Shown: piece by piece, positions 1 through 7,834 of the stretch
Numbering within the stretch: the first letter of the stretch is position 1
How the letters are laid out: every line of letters begins with the position of its first letter
Origin: Fibrobacter sp. UBA4373
GTDB lineage: Bacteria > Fibrobacterota > Fibrobacteria > Fibrobacterales > Fibrobacteraceae
Assembly (NCBI GenBank): GCA_002390045.1
Contig: DGSB01000032.1
Coordinates: 1 to 27,605 of the forward strand
DNA: 27,605 nt
Direction of reading: 5' to 3'
The notes under the pieces: generated by a model
What the model was told of the DNA's origin: nothing
The model's database searches: none
Seen by the model: only the letters and a program-made list of their open reading frames with translations
Made by a program: the position numbers and the translations under genes

Positions 1-1233
1 CTCGAAATTCCTCCGGAGAACATTGTCCTTTCAAGCTTTGACCGTCCGAACTTGAGCCTTACCGTCAAGGTCAACTACCGCAAAAGGGAAAAGCTCGACG
101 AAATCGAAAAGTTCATTCACAAGCACAAGCAAGAAAGCGGAATCATTTATTGCCTTTCCCGCAAAAGTACGGAAACCGTTGCAAGCGAACTCCGCAACCG
201 AGGAATTTTTGCAGAAGCTTACCACGCAGGCCTCGAAACCAAAGAGCGTATTGAAATTCAAGATGCCTTCTTAAATGACCGCACCCAAGTCATCTGCGCA
301 ACGACCGCATTCGGGATGGGAATCGACAAGCCCGACATCCGCTTCGTGATCCATTACAACACGCCCAAAAACATGGAAGGTTACTACCAAGAAATCGGGC
401 GCGCTGGCCGCGACGGAATGCCTTCCGATACGCTTCTTTTTTATTCCGATAGCGACATGGTGCAACTCGCCAAATTTGCCGAAGAAAGCGGTGAAAAGGA
501 TCTACAGATCGAAAAGCTTCACCGTATTGAACATTATGCGACAAGCCCGATTTGCAGGCGCCGCATTCTCTTAAGCTACTTTGGAGAATCCTTCGATCAC
601 GATTGCAAAAACTGCGATATTTGCAAAAATCCCCCGCAGCGCTTTGACGGGACCATTCTTGCCCAAAAAGCGCTTTCCGCCATCGTGCGTACACGGCAAA
701 CCGAAAACAGCCACATGATTGTGGACATTCTCCGAGGAAACCGTTCCGCAGAGTTGCTCGAAAAACATTACGACGAAATCAAAACCTATGGCGTCGGCAA
801 AACGACCCCGCCTGCCAAATGGAACGCTTACCTGATGCAGCTGATTCATCTGGGAGCAATCGAAAAAAGCTACGCCGAAGACCAACATCTTTCCATTACC
901 CCGTACGGTTGGGAAATTCTCCGTGGAGAAAAAAAGCTCGAACTCGCGCTCGTGCGCGACAACGAAGAAACTCCTTCCAAAAGCTTCCGCCAAGCAAGAT
1001 TCCAAGAAAAAGATGACGACGCCATGTTCCAAGCCTTGCGAAGCCTCCGTCTGGAACTGGCCCGAAAAGAAAATGTTCCCGCCTATTGCATTTTTAACGA
1101 TAAAGTTCTTTCGGAAATCGCGGCTCTCAAGCCTACTTGTCTAGAAGACTTTGCCGAAGTCCCAGGCATCGGTGCCTTCAAGTGCAAAAAATATGGGCAG
1201 ATTTTCGTCAAGGAAATCTGCCGCATACTCTAA
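1..1233 (+). CDS. recQ: RecQ-family ATP-dependent DNA helicase, C-terminal part (5' end outside window)
   Basis: The frame is open from base 1, so the gene begins before the window; 410 residues are visible. It is a 3'-5' DNA helicase of recombination and replication repair. Seen: the second RecA-like helicase lobe with IIYCLSRKSTE, AYHAGL, ATTAFGMGIDKPDIRFVIHY and the motif VI segment YYQEIGRAGRDG; the zinc-binding region CRRRILLSYFGE followed by CKNCDIC (four cysteines); a winged-helix RQC segment around residues 215-300; and a C-terminal HRDC domain with EVPGIGAFKCKKYG. The first lobe with Walker A and DEAH box is not in the window. The ORF could be begun at a TTG at base 52, but the upstream in-frame residues LEIPPENIVLSSFDRPNL fit RecQ, so that is not the start. 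It is convergent with the cadherin-type gene, with 15 bp between stops and no clear terminator. Confidence 0.97.
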   Translation, partial: LEIPPENIVLSSFDRPNLSLTVKVNYRKREKLDEIEKFIHKHKQESGIIYCLSRKSTETVASELRNRGIFAEAYHAGLETKERIEIQDAFLNDRTQVICATTAFGMGIDKPDIRFVIHYNTPKNMEGYYQEIGRAGRDGMPSDTLLFYSDSDMVQLAKFAEESGEKDLQIEKLHRIEHYATSPICRRRILLSYFGESFDHDCKNCDICKNPPQRFDGTILAQKALSAIVRTRQTENSHMIVDILRGNRSAELLEKHYDEIKTYGVGKTTPPAKWNAYLMQLIHLGAIEKSYAEDQHLSITPYGWEILRGEKKLELALVRDNEETPSKSFRQARFQEKDDDAMFQALRSLRLELARKENVPAYCIFNDKVLSEIAALKPTCLEDFAEVPGIGAFKCKKYGQIFVKEICRIL

Positions 1234-1248
1234 GTATTTTAGAAAGTT

Positions 1249-4200
1249 TTATTTCGTCGGACGGCGGTATCCCCACTTCGTGAGAATGCGGTCGTCGTCC
1301 TTACGGATATAGCCCTTCTTGTGATCCGGGAGGTCACACTGCAATACGGATCGAATCTTGACGTCCGAATTGTAAATGTAGGCGCCCGTTCCAATCTTAC
1401 GACCGTCCGGAGTCTTTAAGTAGCCGTCTTCATCCGGTTTCAGTTCAAAGTAAAGCTGGATCGCTCCGCTTTCATCGACAAAATCCGGAATGATTTCTTG
1501 CGTAAAGCCGAAATCCGCCACATATTCGCCGATCGTGGAGAAGAGCCAGATCTTCAAATTGACCTTTGTCGCATAAAGGCTCGCGGCAGTACCTAAAGAA
1601 TCATACGCCTTTTGGAAATCCGTCGAACAATAATTTTCGACATAATCTTCCACAGTCGTCGTCGTGCGGTCCCAACCGCCACCGCTATCGAGGGCGACGT
1701 AACCATTTTCCACAATGCTTCCCAACGTCGAAAGCGTTCCTGTTTCATCGATTGCCGGAGCCTGGGCCGAAATGCTGAGCGTTGCGCCCAAGTGCTGCCC
1801 AGTCAATCCTGTATACGGTTCCTCTCCGGAGCCTTCAGAAACGCCATTTTTAGAGCCAGCCTGAAGTTCTTCTTCCTTGCCCGTCTTCGCATTCACCACA
1901 CTCAAAGCATAAACGGTTCCCGGTTCGCTGTTCGAAACCGACGTGAATTTATCCACCGTCTTCGGGTTCGATGTGACCAGAGGATCTTCCATTTCCACGG
2001 TAATGAGCTTACCCGCCTTGAGAATGACAATGACCGTATCCGAAGCTTCGTTGCCGGCCTTGTCGCGGTACGTGCGAATAATCAAGTTTTTGCCATCGTT
2101 CAAGCCCTGATAATTCAAGGTATCCTGATCGACACCGTTCACCATCCATTTGACAGCAATCGACACATTGCTCACGACAGAAGAATCTTCCGGAGAAATG
2201 ATTTCGACCTTCGGCGGAACCGTATCGACAATGACTACGGTATTTGCCGTTGCGGAATTGCCATAGACATCCGTGTAGGTGTAGCTGACCGTGTAGATCA
2301 TGTTGCCATCTTCATCGTAAGTCTTGTCGCCCTTCGAATTAATCGTATAGGCAACCGTCACGTCGTAAGTCGTCTTCTTGTCTGTTCCGGTCGCTTCATA
2401 AGTGTAACTGACCGTGTAGACCGTATTGCCAGCGGAATCGGTTTTAACCGTTCCCGTCGCATCGATCGTATAAGTAAGAGAAACAACCTTTCCGTCTGCA
2501 TCCGTAAACGTTGTCGAAACTTCATAGTATTCTTCGCCGTTTTCATCGGTCAAACGTTTTCCGTTCGCATCCGTGTAATAAGAAACCAACACCACGGTTC
2601 CTGCGGAAGTCGTGTCGTAATAGCTCACCTGAATCCGATTTTCACCGATGACCGTATGAGTCACCTTCACACTCGAAGAAAGATCGACTTCATCCTTCAA
2701 GTTCACTTTGCCAATCGTCTTTTCCACGGTCTTGATATTCGAAGCGGTAACGGTCGCCGTATCGAGAACGATCTTGAAGCTCGTCTTTGCCGATTGCGCC
2801 TTTTCGCCCGAAGAATCCACGACAGAAACCGTAATCAAAGCGTTTTCGGAACGGACATAGCTTGCGGTATCACCCGGATCCTTCTGTTCCACAATCGTCA
2901 CACCGCTTGCACGGCCCGAAGTATCGTTCGAGGCAGAAACCGTCACCACCGGAACCTTCGTGCTCAGGTAAACGATAATCTGGTCCGAGCCATCCTGATA
3001 GTTCACCGTAATGACGTTTTTGCCTTCGGTCAAAACAACGGTACTATCCTTTTCGCCGTCCGGTGTCTGCCACTTGATATAGATCGTAGACTGGTTCGTA
3101 TAGACCGTATCCGGTTTCGTCCAAGAGGAATCCCCTGCTTCCGCATAAGTGATTTCCACATCTTCCGTCATATTCTTGACACGGATCGTCACCGTCGTCG
3201 TATCCGAAAGTCCCGAAGGATCGGTCACAGAAACCTTCACCGTGTACACGGAATCCTTTTCATAATCCAAACGTTCATTCTTCTTTAAGGAAATAATGCC
3301 CGTCGTCGAATCCATTTTGAAGATTCCACTCGTATCCGAAACGATCTTGTACGTGAGAGGATCATTTTCCGGATCAGTCGCTTTCACCTTCTCCGAAGCG
3401 GAACAGCCGGAGCATTCTTCGTTAATGGTTACCGTCGTTTTTTCCGCAACTGGAGCTTCATTTTCATCGATCACCGAAATCGTCACCGTTGCCGTATCCG
3501 AATAAGTCCCGTCCGAGACCTGAACGACCAGCACATAAACTTCGGATTTTTCATAATCCAAAGATTTCAATACGGTAATGGTTCCTGTCGAAGCATCGAC
3601 ATCAAACACGTTTGCGGCGCTGCTAGAAATTACTTTGTACGTAAGTGTCGAATATTTTGCATTCAACGAATCCGGATCAAAGGCATCCAAGGTTCCTACG
3701 ACATCACCGATAGCGGCCTGTTCCGAGACTTTGAAAGTCGTATCGGCAAGTTCCGGCTTTTCATTTACATCCTTCACGTGAATTGTCACAGGGACTGTAT
3801 CCGAATACAAAAGTCCATCCGTCGCATAAACGTAAATCGTGTACGTCGTATCCTTCGCTTCATAGTCAAGGACAGCCTTTTTAACAGTAATCTTGCCCGT
3901 CGACTTATCCAACGTAAAGATGTTCGAATCGCCAGATGCAATGTAGTATGTAGGCACATCGCCCGCATTTTTGTCCACGGCCGAAACGATTCCAGCCGAA
4001 TCCTTCACCGAGCTATTTTCGTTGATCGTGAAATCGTAAGAAGATTCACTGAATTCCGGCGGAAGGTTGCTGTCGGCATCCTTGATGTAAAGCGTGAAGA
4101 AACCGGTACGCTTATTGCCCGAGAGCACGGCCCCGCTCATGTTGAACACATACATCTTAAAGCTTTCATCGCCTTCGACGCGCTTGTCCGTGACCGGAGT

Positions 4201-5661
4201 GATATATGTAGCGGAAGTCGGAAGCGTGCTGCCGGCGTTAAACGTAATCGTCGCAGAATCACCCGTAATCGTTCCATCGGAATTCACCGTGCAAAGCGGC
4301 ATGCCTGTTGTATTGAAGTCCGCCGCATTGGCGAGCTTCATGGAGTTATTGTCAGCTTCATCGCTCAAGACAAAGCAGTAGTTGAACGAAACCACAGTCG
4401 TTGGAGTCTTGGAAAGATGAATCGGGATCTCCTGAGCCAGATCATTTTCGAGGAACTTTCCGCTTGCAAGAGCCGTCGGGTCCAAGTCCACGACAGGTGG
4501 ATCGAACGGCACATAGCGGAAATTACCCGTGTACGGAGGCGCCACCTTTAAATACTTCGCCAAAAGCTGCCCCGCCACCGAAAAGTCATTGCCAATCGAC
4601 ATGGAATCGGTGGTAATGAAAGTACCCTGATATTCCGGATTATCCGTTGAAGTCCAATCCACCCTCTTGGTCGTGTAGAACATCAAGTTACCCGCATAAG
4701 TTTCACTCGTGATGTAGGTAAACTTCGAAGAATCCGTAAAGCCTGTGGTATCCCAGGCAAAAGCCTTGCGATCGAATTTTGCACCTTCCGGAGCGTAAAC
4801 AACCTGAATGCGTGGACTGTGCGCCGAATTATCGAGTTCAAAGCCGTCGCGCACAAAAATGCGAGTCAAACGGCCCTGCGGCGGCATCAGCACATAGATT
4901 TTAAAAGTCGTCTGCGCCGAGACTTTGAGCATGTCGATATACTTATCGTAAGTACCATAGTCATTTGTGTACACGGAATCAGGCGGCACATGAATGAACT
5001 GTGTCTGCGAATGCAGGTACGATGTGATTTCAATGCCTTTTTCCCAGGTAACATCCGAAAAATCGACGGTCGGGATTGAAAGAAGCGGATCCACTTCCGG
5101 AACCGTTTCCGGACACTGGGAATAATCGTCTCCCTGGTAAACGCCTTTCGAAATTTTTGCCTTCCAAAGATTGACTGTATTATCGCCCTCAGCGGTCGGT
5201 CCCGTAATATCGCCCTTGATGCAATACGGACCGTCAAAACGAGCCGAGGATCCATCCGACAAATTCTGATGTTGCCAACTCGGAAGCTTGACACTTCCTA
5301 ACGTATGGAACGGGCCTCCCAATAGTTGCATATCGTAAAGATTTTGCAACTCCACATCACCGCCAATCGTGAACGGGCCACCGATATGATGGTTATTCGC
5401 GAGATACAAGTTACCGGTCGCCGTACCATTATACCCAGTCGTATCTTCTAGGTAAATCGCGCCAGCATTGGTAAAGTGCAACTCTTCGGTTCCCCAAAGC
5501 TTGTACTTCATCAATTTTTCCCATTCTTCCTGCTGAACGGAGGCATCCGCCGTGACATTTTCAAAATAAAAAGGGCGAACGTCAGCTGCGTGACTTAGAA
5601 TGCAGCCGATGAGAACCAAGAAGATATAGAATCCCCAACTTATTTTTTTCGTACGTACCAT
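1249..5661 (-). CDS. Giant secreted protein with Calx-beta-like, three cadherin and Ig-like domains and FlgD-like C-terminus
   Basis: A 1470-residue exported protein, probably cell-surface or secreted, with adhesive or calcium-binding modules; exact role unknown. The start at 5661 (MVRTKKISWG) is preferred: the reading frame stays open to 5835, but GGAAGG lies 8-9 nt before this ATG and a signal peptide ending near SHAA follows directly. Domains by rough residue: 30-390 a beta-rich unrecognised head; 394-533 Calx-beta-like (VTDKRVEGDESFKMYVF); 534-632, 634-735 and 737-832 cadherin repeats with DYE, TVTISVIDENEAP and VNEKPEL linkers; a threonine/tyrosine-rich region with about three repeats of ~35 residues (YTVSYTY motifs) around 1020-1140; 1149-1212 Ig-like (PPKVEIISPEDSSVVS); 1367-1447 FlgD-like segment with LKIWLFSTIGEYV and GTGAYIY. 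The FlgD-like tail resembles those common on Fibrobacter secreted proteins. A possible role in fibre or surface attachment is inference only. Confidence 0.85.
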   Translation of the reverse strand: MVRTKKISWGFYIFLVLIGCILSHAADVRPFYFENVTADASVQQEEWEKLMKYKLWGTEELHFTNAGAIYLEDTTGYNGTATGNLYLANNHHIGGPFTIGGDVELQNLYDMQLLGGPFHTLGSVKLPSWQHQNLSDGSSARFDGPYCIKGDITGPTAEGDNTVNLWKAKISKGVYQGDDYSQCPETVPEVDPLLSIPTVDFSDVTWEKGIEITSYLHSQTQFIHVPPDSVYTNDYGTYDKYIDMLKVSAQTTFKIYVLMPPQGRLTRIFVRDGFELDNSAHSPRIQVVYAPEGAKFDRKAFAWDTTGFTDSSKFTYITSETYAGNLMFYTTKRVDWTSTDNPEYQGTFITTDSMSIGNDFSVAGQLLAKYLKVAPPYTGNFRYVPFDPPVVDLDPTALASGKFLENDLAQEIPIHLSKTPTTVVSFNYCFVLSDEADNNSMKLANAADFNTTGMPLCTVNSDGTITGDSATITFNAGSTLPTSATYITPVTDKRVEGDESFKMYVFNMSGAVLSGNKRTGFFTLYIKDADSNLPPEFSESSYDFTINENSSVKDSAGIVSAVDKNAGDVPTYYIASGDSNIFTLDKSTGKITVKKAVLDYEAKDTTYTIYVYATDGLLYSDTVPVTIHVKDVNEKPELADTTFKVSEQAAIGDVVGTLDAFDPDSLNAKYSTLTYKVISSSAANVFDVDASTGTITVLKSLDYEKSEVYVLVVQVSDGTYSDTATVTISVIDENEAPVAEKTTVTINEECSGCSASEKVKATDPENDPLTYKIVSDTSGIFKMDSTTGIISLKKNERLDYEKDSVYTVKVSVTDPSGLSDTTTVTIRVKNMTEDVEITYAEAGDSSWTKPDTVYTNQSTIYIKWQTPDGEKDSTVVLTEGKNVITVNYQDGSDQIIVYLSTKVPVVTVSASNDTSGRASGVTIVEQKDPGDTASYVRSENALITVSVVDSSGEKAQSAKTSFKIVLDTATVTASNIKTVEKTIGKVNLKDEVDLSSSVKVTHTVIGENRIQVSYYDTTSAGTVVLVSYYTDANGKRLTDENGEEYYEVSTTFTDADGKVVSLTYTIDATGTVKTDSAGNTVYTVSYTYEATGTDKKTTYDVTVAYTINSKGDKTYDEDGNMIYTVSYTYTDVYGNSATANTVVIVDTVPPKVEIISPEDSSVVSNVSIAVKWMVNGVDQDTLNYQGLNDGKNLIIRTYRDKAGNEASDTVIVILKAGKLITVEMEDPLVTSNPKTVDKFTSVSNSEPGTVYALSVVNAKTGKEEELQAGSKNGVSEGSGEEPYTGLTGQHLGATLSISAQAPAIDETGTLSTLGSIVENGYVALDSGGGWDRTTTTVEDYVENYCSTDFQKAYDSLGTAASLYATKVNLKIWLFSTIGEYVADFGFTQEIIPDFVDESGAIQLYFELKPDEDGYLKTPDGRKIGTGAYIYNSDVKIRSVLQCDLPDHKKGYIRKDDDRILTKWGYRRPTK

Positions 5662-5756
5662 AACACTCATCCTTCCCGAGAAAAACTCCAAAACCCTACC
5701 CTCAAAACTATAAATTTCTGAAAACATTTTTTCATTTTGTTTACTTTCAAATGCGT

Positions 5757-5803
5757 TTTTGCACGTTTTTTTGAGCCTACACACATGCTTTTGCACGTTT
5801 TTT
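5757..5803 (+). repeat. Direct repeat TTTTGCACGTTTTTT, two copies
   Basis: The 15-mer TTTTGCACGTTTTTT occurs at 5757-5771 and 5789-5803, 32 bp apart (about three helical turns), between the divergent cadherin gene and the small RNA. The core TTTTGCACG also lies upstream of the promoters of the second and third tRNA-Leu genes (18202-18210 and 18526-18534). It could be a regulator or upstream-element site; function unknown. Confidence 0.5.
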
Positions 5804-5820
5804 ACGATTTCTGCAAAAAA

Positions 5821-5849
5821 TTTCCAAAATTTCAAAATTTTTCTATATT
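5821..5849 (+). promoter_or_regulatory. Probable promoter of the 5856 small RNA
   Basis: A TATATT -10 box at 5844-5849 is preceded with 17-bp spacing by TTTCCA (4 of 6 matches to TTGACA). The TTCTATATT context is identical to that of the tRNA-Leu promoters in this window. The predicted start, about 5856, falls at the first base pairs of the long terminal stem of the small RNA. Confidence 0.55.
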
Positions 5850-5855
5850 GGAGAA

Positions 5856-5958
5856 TCCCTAGACCCCTTTCAATGATTGTTTGCGGGCAACCCGCCAGAG
5901 CGAAAGCAGCAACGGACTTGTGAATTTTTATGTGGATGGGTAGTCTAGGGATTTTTTT
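5856..5958 (+). ncRNA. ffs: Structured small RNA, candidate bacterial SRP (4.5S) RNA
   Basis: A rod-shaped RNA of about 100 nt is visible. The ends pair over 11 bp (5854-5864 with 5943-5953) and a T-run of eight follows, as in a terminated transcript. The apical part is a GC-closed GAAA tetraloop (5900-5907) above a symmetric internal loop CCAGA/AGCAA (5895-5899 with 5908-5912), then CCG/CGG and CAA/TTG pairs separated by an asymmetric loop. This order resembles helix 8 (domain IV) of SRP RNA, whose CAGG.../GNRA/...AGCAG core binds Ffh, but the match is not exact (CAGA, not CAGG; one pair fewer below the tetraloop). Alternatives: an unknown small RNA, or a regulatory leader of the downstream phosphatase gene. 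A covariance-model search would decide. Confidence 0.58.
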
Positions 5959-5963
5959 TGCTC

Positions 5964-6593
5964 ATGATTCTTTGGACTCTTCGCCATACAAAGCCTTATA
6001 ATCCCAATGACGTCTGCTACGGTCAAACGGATTTTGACGTGTCCCCTTCTTTTGCTGACGAATTTCCTCCGGCAATCCAGGTTTTAAAAGAAAATTGCCA
6101 CGCGACAGAGCTTTACGCAAGTCCGCTCCAGCGCTGCTATAAGCTTGCCGAAAAGGCTTCCGAAGCCCTGAACCTTCCCGCCGTCAAACAAGACGCTTTA
6201 AAGGAAATCCATTACGGGGCTTGGGAAAACGTCAAGCTTTCCGATGTTCCCAAAGACCAGATGAACGCCTGGAAGGCGGACCTCCGCGGCTTCCGTTTTC
6301 CGGGAGGCGGCGAATCCTTTCACGATGTCGACAAGCGCATCGGCGCATTCATCAAGAGCATTTACGGCCAAAAGGAAGTCCTTTTCGTTTCGCATGCTGG
6401 CGTGATCGCCGCAATCGAGCATTCCATTTGCGGACTTCCGGATGAAAAATTTGTGGAAGCGGAATTTCCTTACGCCATGGTGACCCGCTTTGAAATCGAT
6501 ATGGATGCTTGCGGAAACCTCAAGGGTTCGTTCGAAACCCTTTACGGTGGAAAGCAACAGCCTTCGCTTATCGATTACATTATGCGCCTTTAA
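5964..6593 (+). CDS. Histidine phosphatase (phosphoglycerate mutase superfamily), alpha-ribazole phosphatase-like
   Basis: A 209-residue cytoplasmic phosphatase of the histidine phosphatase superfamily. The N-terminal LRHTKP carries the phosphate-accepting histidine (residue 8) in the RHT variant of the usual RHG; CYGQTDFDV follows, a pairing common in CobC/alpha-ribazole-phosphatase-like members. Other conserved parts are YASPLQRC (binding arginine), EIHYGAWE (acid/base glutamate), GGGESFHDVDKR and VLFVSHAGVI (second catalytic histidine). The substrate cannot be told: no cobalamin genes are nearby, so the CobC role is unproven. The ATG at 5964 is chosen over an in-frame TTG at 5958 because RHT should lie within the first ten residues. 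The gene starts right after the T-run of the small RNA and has no good ribosome binding site. It is convergent with the next gene, 8 bp between stops. Confidence 0.88.
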   Translation: MILWTLRHTKPYNPNDVCYGQTDFDVSPSFADEFPPAIQVLKENCHATELYASPLQRCYKLAEKASEALNLPAVKQDALKEIHYGAWENVKLSDVPKDQMNAWKADLRGFRFPGGGESFHDVDKRIGAFIKSIYGQKEVLFVSHAGVIAAIEHSICGLPDEKFVEAEFPYAMVTRFEIDMDACGNLKGSFETLYGGKQQPSLIDYIMRL

Positions 6594-6601
6594 GGCGTCG
6601 C

Positions 6602-7696
6602 TTAAAAATCCAACGAAATCGAGGCTTCTAAGCCTCCGCGAAAATCGGGCCCCAGCACAAAATGTGCCGGGCTGTCGAAATCGCTCATCATCGCATCGAC
6701 CACAGCATCGCCGATGGAATACAGATAAATTAACACAAGTCCCCAGATATACTGGTTACGATTTTTCCGGTAATAAAGAATCTGTTCGTCGATTCGATCC
6801 AAGCTTTCACTGGAAGGGTCTTCCTTTTCGAGCGCATGCTTGCGGTCTAAGTAATATTCGATCACGTCCTGGCGCGAGAACATGCTGACCGAGGCACCGA
6901 GAAGCCCCATGTACAGTAAACCGGCCTTGCCGTATTCCTGGTTATAAATTTGTCCCCAGCCTGGAACAAAGGACCTGAGCAACGCCCCGAGCACCGGGCG
7001 ATATTCCACGCTGTGGCCTTGATTATTCACCCAGATTCCATAGGCGTCAAAGATACTGTAAAGATGCACGCCGATCATCCAGGTAAATTCTGACTTGCGC
7101 AGATCTTCTTCTTCGATCTTGTGATCGCTAAAGGTGCGAACCTGTTCCGCATACTGGTTGCGCTTTGTCTGGTAGTACGAAAGGCTGTCCCGGCTGCGAA
7201 GCATTTTACGGGAATATTTATAGACGGAATCCTGGAATTCCCGAGCCTGGTCAAATCGACGATTCTTTTGATACCGTTTGTTGACGAACACTTCATAAGC
7301 GAGAGCGACTTCGACTGCCGTAATGAAACCGCCCCGAATGTAATGCCCCGTGTAATACTGACCGCCCCCCGGGAGCAGGCTAAAAAGCAACGTCAGAGGA
7401 AGAGAATTGTGTTCCGTCGCCACATCCCATTCATAAGTCTGTAGCGAATCGATTCCCGGGACTCCCGTCTTCCCCCTTTCAGAAATTTTTGCCGGCTCTT
7501 CGAGCTCGACTCCCGCCGGATCGTCCTCCTCATCGGCGTCTTCCGCTTCCTCCGTCCGAGGATCAGGCTCTTCTTGGACGGATTTAGACGTTCCGAGCGA
7601 ATCCGGCGTTCCCTTCACATCACTGGCAAGCGTCATGCCCACAAGAGCAAGCACCACCGCCAAAAACAACGAAAATGAGGGAGCAGAAAATCGCAT
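6602..7696 (-). CDS. Exported membrane-associated protein with duplicated DUF5683-like unit
   Basis: A 364-residue protein of unknown function. Residues 1-24 form a signal peptide; 25-70 are acidic and of low complexity (EEAEDADEEDD). Two homologous halves follow: the first has LLPGGGQYYTGHYIRGG at about 107-123 and RNQY...LYSIFDAYG at about 179-220; the second has FVPGWGQIYNQEYGKAG at about 243-259 and RNQYIWGLVLIYLYSIGDA further on. The PGxGQ-Y-G-G pattern with flanking hydrophobic stretches is that of DUF5683 proteins, known mainly from Bacteroidota. The C-terminus (GGLEASISLDF) ends in phenylalanine like many outer-membrane proteins, so an envelope location is inferred. Its promoter has an exact TATAAT only about 9 bp before the ATG, and no clear ribosome binding site is present. 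Confidence 0.75.
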   Translation of the reverse strand: MRFSAPSFSLFLAVVLALVGMTLASDVKGTPDSLGTSKSVQEEPDPRTEEAEDADEEDDPAGVELEEPAKISERGKTGVPGIDSLQTYEWDVATEHNSLPLTLLFSLLPGGGQYYTGHYIRGGFITAVEVALAYEVFVNKRYQKNRRFDQAREFQDSVYKYSRKMLRSRDSLSYYQTKRNQYAEQVRTFSDHKIEEEDLRKSEFTWMIGVHLYSIFDAYGIWVNNQGHSVEYRPVLGALLRSFVPGWGQIYNQEYGKAGLLYMGLLGASVSMFSRQDVIEYYLDRKHALEKEDPSSESLDRIDEQILYYRKNRNQYIWGLVLIYLYSIGDAVVDAMMSDFDSPAHFVLGPDFRGGLEASISLDF

Positions 7697-7704
7697 CGCC
7701 CCAA

Positions 7705-7710
7705 ATTATA
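7705..7710 (-). promoter_or_regulatory. -10 box (TATAAT) of the DUF5683-like gene
   Basis: On the minus strand an exact TATAAT lies 8 bp before the ATG of the 7696 gene; transcription from it would start only 2-3 nt before the start codon, giving a nearly leaderless mRNA. The -35 region is weak (TTTTGC, 16 bp upstream). Confidence 0.4.
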
Positions 7711-7777
7711 ACAAAAAGCCATTTGGCAAAATCTATCTTTTACGCCGCCAAAGAGAAAAAAACAAGATTTTTCATTT

Positions 7778-7810
7778 TTGACATTTTTTGTCACATTTTA
7801 TAGCTATCTT
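7778..7810 (+). promoter_or_regulatory. Possible cinA promoter
   Basis: A consensus TTGACA -35 lies at 7778-7783. The -10 is less clear: TATAGC (15-bp spacing) and TATCTT (21-bp spacing) are both off the usual distance. The region lies 25-57 bp before the cinA ATG and carries no reading frame. Confidence 0.35.
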
Positions 7811-7834
7811 AAGGTCATCAAGGAAAACGAAACC

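Noticed and set aside
1612..3288. 558-codon open frame on the plus strand opposite the cadherin-type gene
   Set aside because: Arginine- and isoleucine-rich translation without domains, caused by codon bias of the true gene on the other strand.
3778..4551. 257-codon plus-strand frame within the cadherin gene
   Set aside because: Shadow of the Calx-beta/cadherin coding region; no ribosome binding site and unnatural composition.
5854..5963. Cobalamin riboswitch ahead of the CobC-like phosphatase
   Set aside because: The RNA is only ~100 nt and lacks the conserved B12-box; the arrangement resembles a separate terminated RNA.
5970..5990. RHT instead of RHG in the histidine phosphatase as a sign of inactivity
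   Set aside because: RHT followed by CYGQTD is found in a well-populated branch of the family; both catalytic histidines and the glutamate are present.
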